DNA of 7,810 bases from assembly GCA_018055865.1 (NCBI GenBank), contig JAGPGR010000072.1, forward strand, positions 1 to 7,810, in the 5' to 3' direction. The position numbers and the translations under genes were made by a program. A model generated the notes under the pieces. It was not told the origin of the DNA, ran no database searches, and saw only the letters and a list, made by a program, of their open reading frames with translations. The DNA comes from Paludibacteraceae bacterium (lineage in GTDB: Bacteria; Bacteroidota; Bacteroidia; Bacteroidales; Paludibacteraceae). Below, one piece after another: positions 5,960 through 7,810 of this stretch (its first letter is position 1; every line of letters begins with the position of its first letter).

Positions 5960-6218
5960 CAAAAGTTTTTAATAAGTAGGTATTATTGATGGTTAAAAAA
6001 GGTTTTAATTATTTTTACAACAGATTTTTGAGAAAAAAGGAGATGTGTGTAAATTAACCCATTCTATCCATTTCCGTTAATCTGAAAACGATTTTCGACT
6101 TGGAAAATATCTTTCTGTAAACAATTTAAATATTTTTTCAAAAAAATCAACCCATAATTATACATTCTGTCAAAATAGTTATTACTTTTACGGTATAATT
6201 TCTAAAAAATACATTACC

Positions 6219-7322
6219 ATGAAAATAGGCATTCCAAAAGAAATCAAAAACAATGAAAACAGAGTTTCATTGACACCATCCGGGGCACATACACTCACTG
6301 TCAACGGACATGAAGTTTACGTTCAGACCAATGCGGGAATTAACAGCGGATTTACCGACGACCTTTATCTGAAAGCCGGCGCAAAGATTTTATCTGATGC
6401 CAAAAGCGTTTTCGACACGGCCGAAATGATTATGAAAGTGAAAGAGCCGATTGTAAGCGAATATCCACTCATACACCCCAACCAGCTAATTTTCACTTAC
6501 TTTCATTTTGCTTCCGACGAAATACTCACTCAGGCAATGATTAAGAGCAAGGCGGTATGCCTGGCTTACGAAACGGTAGAAATCAATCATACCTTGCCAT
6601 TGTTGCTTCCAATGTCAGAAGTGGCAGGCCGAATGGCTACACAACAGGGAGCCAAATACCTGGAAAAACCGCAGGGCGGAAAAGGAATACTGCTGGGAGG
6701 TGTACCCGGTGTAAAACCGGCAAATGTATTGGTAATTGGTGGTGGCGTGGTAGGACAGCATGCGGCAATGATGGCGGCAGGGATGAACGCCAACGTGACA
6801 ATTTTCGACGTTTCGTTGCCCCGCATGCGCTATCTGAGCGAAATAATGCCAAAAAATGTGGACACAATGATGTCGAGCAAGTATAATATTGAAGCAATGC
6901 TGCCTTTAGCCGACCTGGTAATAGGTGCTGTGCTCATTCCGGGAGCCAAAGCTCCGCACGTAATCACAAAAGATATGCTGAAACTTATGCAGCCGGGATC
7001 GGTTCTGGTAGATGTAGCCATTGACCAGGGCGGATGTTTCGAAACTTCCTATCCGACTTCGCATGCCGATCCTATTTACAAAGTGAATGATGTTGTTCAT
7101 TACTGTGTAGCCAATATTCCCGGTGCAGTTCCGTTCACTTCTACCCTGGCGCTTACCAATGCTACGCTACCTTACGCGGTGATGCTTGCCAATATGGGAT
7201 GGGAAAAAGCCTGTGCCAAATTTCCCGATTTGCGGCTGGGACTGAATATAGTTAACGGCAAAGTGGTTTACAAAGCCGTAGCCGATACATTCGGATTGCC
7301 ATACGAAGAACTGAAACTGTAA
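6219..7322 (+). CDS. ald: Alanine dehydrogenase
   Basis: The 367-aa enzyme is of the family's usual length (about 370). It catalyses the NAD-dependent, reversible conversion of L-alanine to pyruvate and ammonia in the cytoplasm, usually as a hexamer. Family landmarks are in place: opening MKIGIPKEIKNNENRV with substrate-binding R15, K75 in MKVKEP, catalytic H96 in YFHFAS, S133 in PMSEVAGR, the Rossmann motif VIGGGVVGQHAA (172-183) with D197 after the second strand, and catalytic aspartate D269 in DVAIDQGG (D270 in the Mycobacterium tuberculosis enzyme). The start ATG follows an A-rich leader without Shine-Dalgarno, normal for Bacteroidetes. It stands alone between a divergent regulator and its own strong terminator, so it is probably a single-gene transcript. 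A CTGTCAAAAT near-copy of the upstream repeat lies 43 bp before it. Confidence 0.97.
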   Translation: MKIGIPKEIKNNENRVSLTPSGAHTLTVNGHEVYVQTNAGINSGFTDDLYLKAGAKILSDAKSVFDTAEMIMKVKEPIVSEYPLIHPNQLIFTYFHFASDEILTQAMIKSKAVCLAYETVEINHTLPLLLPMSEVAGRMATQQGAKYLEKPQGGKGILLGGVPGVKPANVLVIGGGVVGQHAAMMAAGMNANVTIFDVSLPRMRYLSEIMPKNVDTMMSSKYNIEAMLPLADLVIGAVLIPGAKAPHVITKDMLKLMQPGSVLVDVAIDQGGCFETSYPTSHADPIYKVNDVVHYCVANIPGAVPFTSTLALTNATLPYAVMLANMGWEKACAKFPDLRLGLNIVNGKVVYKAVADTFGLPYEELKL

Positions 7323-7349
7323 TAAATACAAACCCTTTTTTCCAGAATA

Positions 7350-7388
7350 CTGCCATGCAAAGCTGTTTTTTGCATGGCAGTTTTTTTT
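7350..7388 (+). terminator. Strong intrinsic terminator after ald
   Basis: CTGCCATGCAA (7350-7360) and TTGCATGGCAG (7370-7380) form a perfect 11-bp stem with a 9-nt loop, followed by eight Ts (7381-7388). It starts 28 bp after the ald stop. No matching T-tract exists on the minus strand side, so it acts rightward only and insulates the AraC-type gene from ald. Confidence 0.96.
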
Positions 7389-7457
7389 CCGGAAATTTAT
7401 GTCAGAAAAAAATCTTACTTTCGAAGAGAATTTTACCAGTTTCAACTACTTTTTTTC

Positions 7458-7481
7458 TAAGTTTGAATTTTAACTAAGTTT
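7458..7481 (+). promoter_or_regulatory. Possible upstream promoter element with a direct repeat
   Basis: TAAGTTTG (7458-7465) fits TAnnTTTG, but only a TTTT at 7431-7434 sits near the -33 position, at a 23-bp spacing that is long. CTAAGTTT occurs at 7457-7464 and again at 7474-7481, 17 bp apart on the same face. This could be an activator site for the downstream gene, or chance in AT-rich DNA. Confidence 0.25.
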
Positions 7482-7518
7482 TACCTGAGAAATATTTTTT
7501 TTCACGATATTAATATTA

Positions 7519-7526
7519 TACATTTG
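7519..7526 (+). promoter_or_regulatory. Bacteroidetes -7 element for the AraC-family gene
   Basis: TACATTTG matches TAnnTTTG exactly. The -33 region (7495-7498) is a T run rather than TTTG, so it is weak. Transcription would begin near 7533, giving a leader of about 30 nt. The element overlaps the left arm of the inverted repeat at 7522-7555. Confidence 0.5.
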
Positions 7527-7562
7527 TATTATATTCCGAAAAAAATAATACAAATAATACAA
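7522..7562 (+). repeat. Inverted and tandem repeats between promoter and start of the AraC-family gene
   Basis: ATTTGTATTAT (7522-7532) is the exact reverse complement of ATAATACAAAT (7545-7555), an 11-bp perfect inverted repeat with a 12-bp spacer. The right arm belongs to a perfect 9-bp tandem duplication, ATAATACAA at 7545-7553 and 7554-7562, ending one base before the ATG. The same 9-mer thus occurs three times in 41 bp, over the -7 element and the ribosome-binding region. It suits an autoregulatory operator or a translation-controlling hairpin. Confidence 0.75.
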
Positions 7563-7563
7563 C

Positions 7564-7810
7564 ATGAACTCACACGATTCGAATAGTATTATCCGTGAAA
7601 TAACTCCCCTTTCTGATAAAGACTGTTTCTACCTGGCCGACAGAATAAAAACCGAATTTACCTATCCACTGCATTCACACTCGGAGTACGAACTGAATTT
7701 CATAGAAAATGCAGCAGGTGTAAAGCGGATTATTGGCGACTCCATTGAAGTAATCGACGACTACGACCTGACACTCGTCACCGAAGAAAAGCTGGAACAC
7801 GTGTGGGAAC
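7564..7810 (+). CDS. AraC-family transcriptional regulator, N-terminal part, cut by the right edge
   Basis: Eighty-two codons are visible from ATG 7564 with no stop, so the gene runs off the window. The reading begins MNSHDSNSIIREITPLSDKD and continues with DRIKTEFTYPLHSHSEYELN, then GVKRIIGDSIEV and LTLVTEEKLEHVW. The HSHSEYELN histidine/glutamate motif and the following glycine turn are the cupin (AraC ligand-binding) fold of Bacteroidetes AraC regulators. The DNA-binding helix-turn-helix domain would lie beyond the edge, so the family call rests on the N-terminal domain alone. Such proteins often control sugar or stress genes located nearby; the ligand cannot be told. It is insulated from ald by a terminator and has repeats over its own promoter, which hints at self-regulation. 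Confidence 0.85.
   Translation, partial: MNSHDSNSIIREITPLSDKDCFYLADRIKTEFTYPLHSHSEYELNFIENAAGVKRIIGDSIEVIDDYDLTLVTEEKLEHVWE

Larger units (their letters stand above)
5901..6218. other. Divergent intergenic region between regulator and ald
   Basis: This 318-bp AT-rich stretch separates two divergent genes and must hold both promoters. At the left end are an inverted repeat, a direct repeat and a leftward -7 element, annotated separately. A near copy of the direct-repeat core (CTGTCAAAAT) lies at 6167-6176, about 43 bp before ald. For ald I see only an imperfect -7 candidate, TACTTTTA (6183-6190), without a convincing -33. The middle (about 5990-6160) shows a small inverted repeat GAAAA-CGA-TTTTC at 6084-6096, but no gene, RNA or riboswitch that I can support. 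Confidence 0.5.

Noticed and set aside
6037..6056. AAGGAG followed by ATG as a small gene start before ald
   Set aside because: The frame stops after four codons, and Bacteroidetes rarely rely on Shine-Dalgarno sequences.
6194..6199. TATAAT as an E. coli-type -10 box for ald
   Set aside because: No TTGACA-like partner lies at 16-18 bp, and the Bacteroidetes sigma factor uses a different consensus, so it is probably chance in AT-rich DNA.
5901..6218. Sigma-54 (GG-N10-GC) promoter in the divergent region
   Set aside because: I searched by eye for TGGCAC-N5-TTGC-like sites on both strands and found none, so I cannot say the activator controls ald through RpoN.
6557..6886. 109-codon plus-strand and several minus-strand open frames inside ald
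   Set aside because: All lie within the intact alanine dehydrogenase gene and read as arginine- or proline-rich shadow frames.
7167..7445. 92-codon minus-strand frame after ald
   Set aside because: It overlaps the ald 3' end and runs through the strong ald terminator hairpin; no family resemblance.

Overview
The window looks like chromosomal DNA of a Bacteroidetes bacterium, most likely order Bacteroidales. Three things point there: intergenic DNA is very AT-rich and lacks Shine-Dalgarno sequences; promoters of the Bacteroidetes type (TAnnTTTG near -7, TTTG near -33) can be read; and the gene order regulator-lptE-TPR protein-secG, with cinA next to a probable rpmB, is one I recall from Bacteroidetes chromosomes. 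It is mostly a housekeeping region. I see no phage, insertion sequence, CRISPR array, tRNA or rRNA.

Layout. Positions 1-195 hold a well-formed leftward promoter and the first codons (Met-Ser-Lys) of a gene leaving the left edge, probably rpmB (ribosomal protein L28). On the minus strand from 196 to 5900, read right to left, lie two groups. The first is a four-gene cluster: a sensor-less sigma-54 activator, the LPS-assembly lipoprotein LptE, an uncharacterised TPR-like protein, and SecG, closed by an intrinsic terminator at about 2956-2990. The second holds a TRIC/YadS-family membrane protein, a cysteine-rich DUF3109 protein, and cinA. Between cinA and DUF3109 is a degenerate array of an 8-bp repeat ending only 14 bp before the apparent TTG start codon of cinA.

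A 318-bp divergent intergenic region (5901-6218) separates the regulator from the rightward gene ald (alanine dehydrogenase), which ends in a strong intrinsic terminator. The last gene, starting at 7564 and cut by the right edge, is the cupin N-terminus of an AraC-family regulator. Its start is preceded by a Bacteroidetes -7 element embedded in a striking inverted plus tandem repeat.

Functional picture. The minus-strand cluster joins envelope export functions (LptE for LPS transport, SecG for protein translocation) with a sigma-54 activator that has no visible sensor domain. CinA probably salvages NAD-related nucleotides. Ald interconverts alanine with pyruvate and ammonia. The points most worth a second look are the embedded sigma-54 activator with its unassigned TPR neighbour, the repeat array abutting the TTG start of cinA, and two operator-like repeat clusters at 5923-5958 (with a further near match at 6167) and 7522-7562. 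I did not find a clear-cut new multi-gene system.
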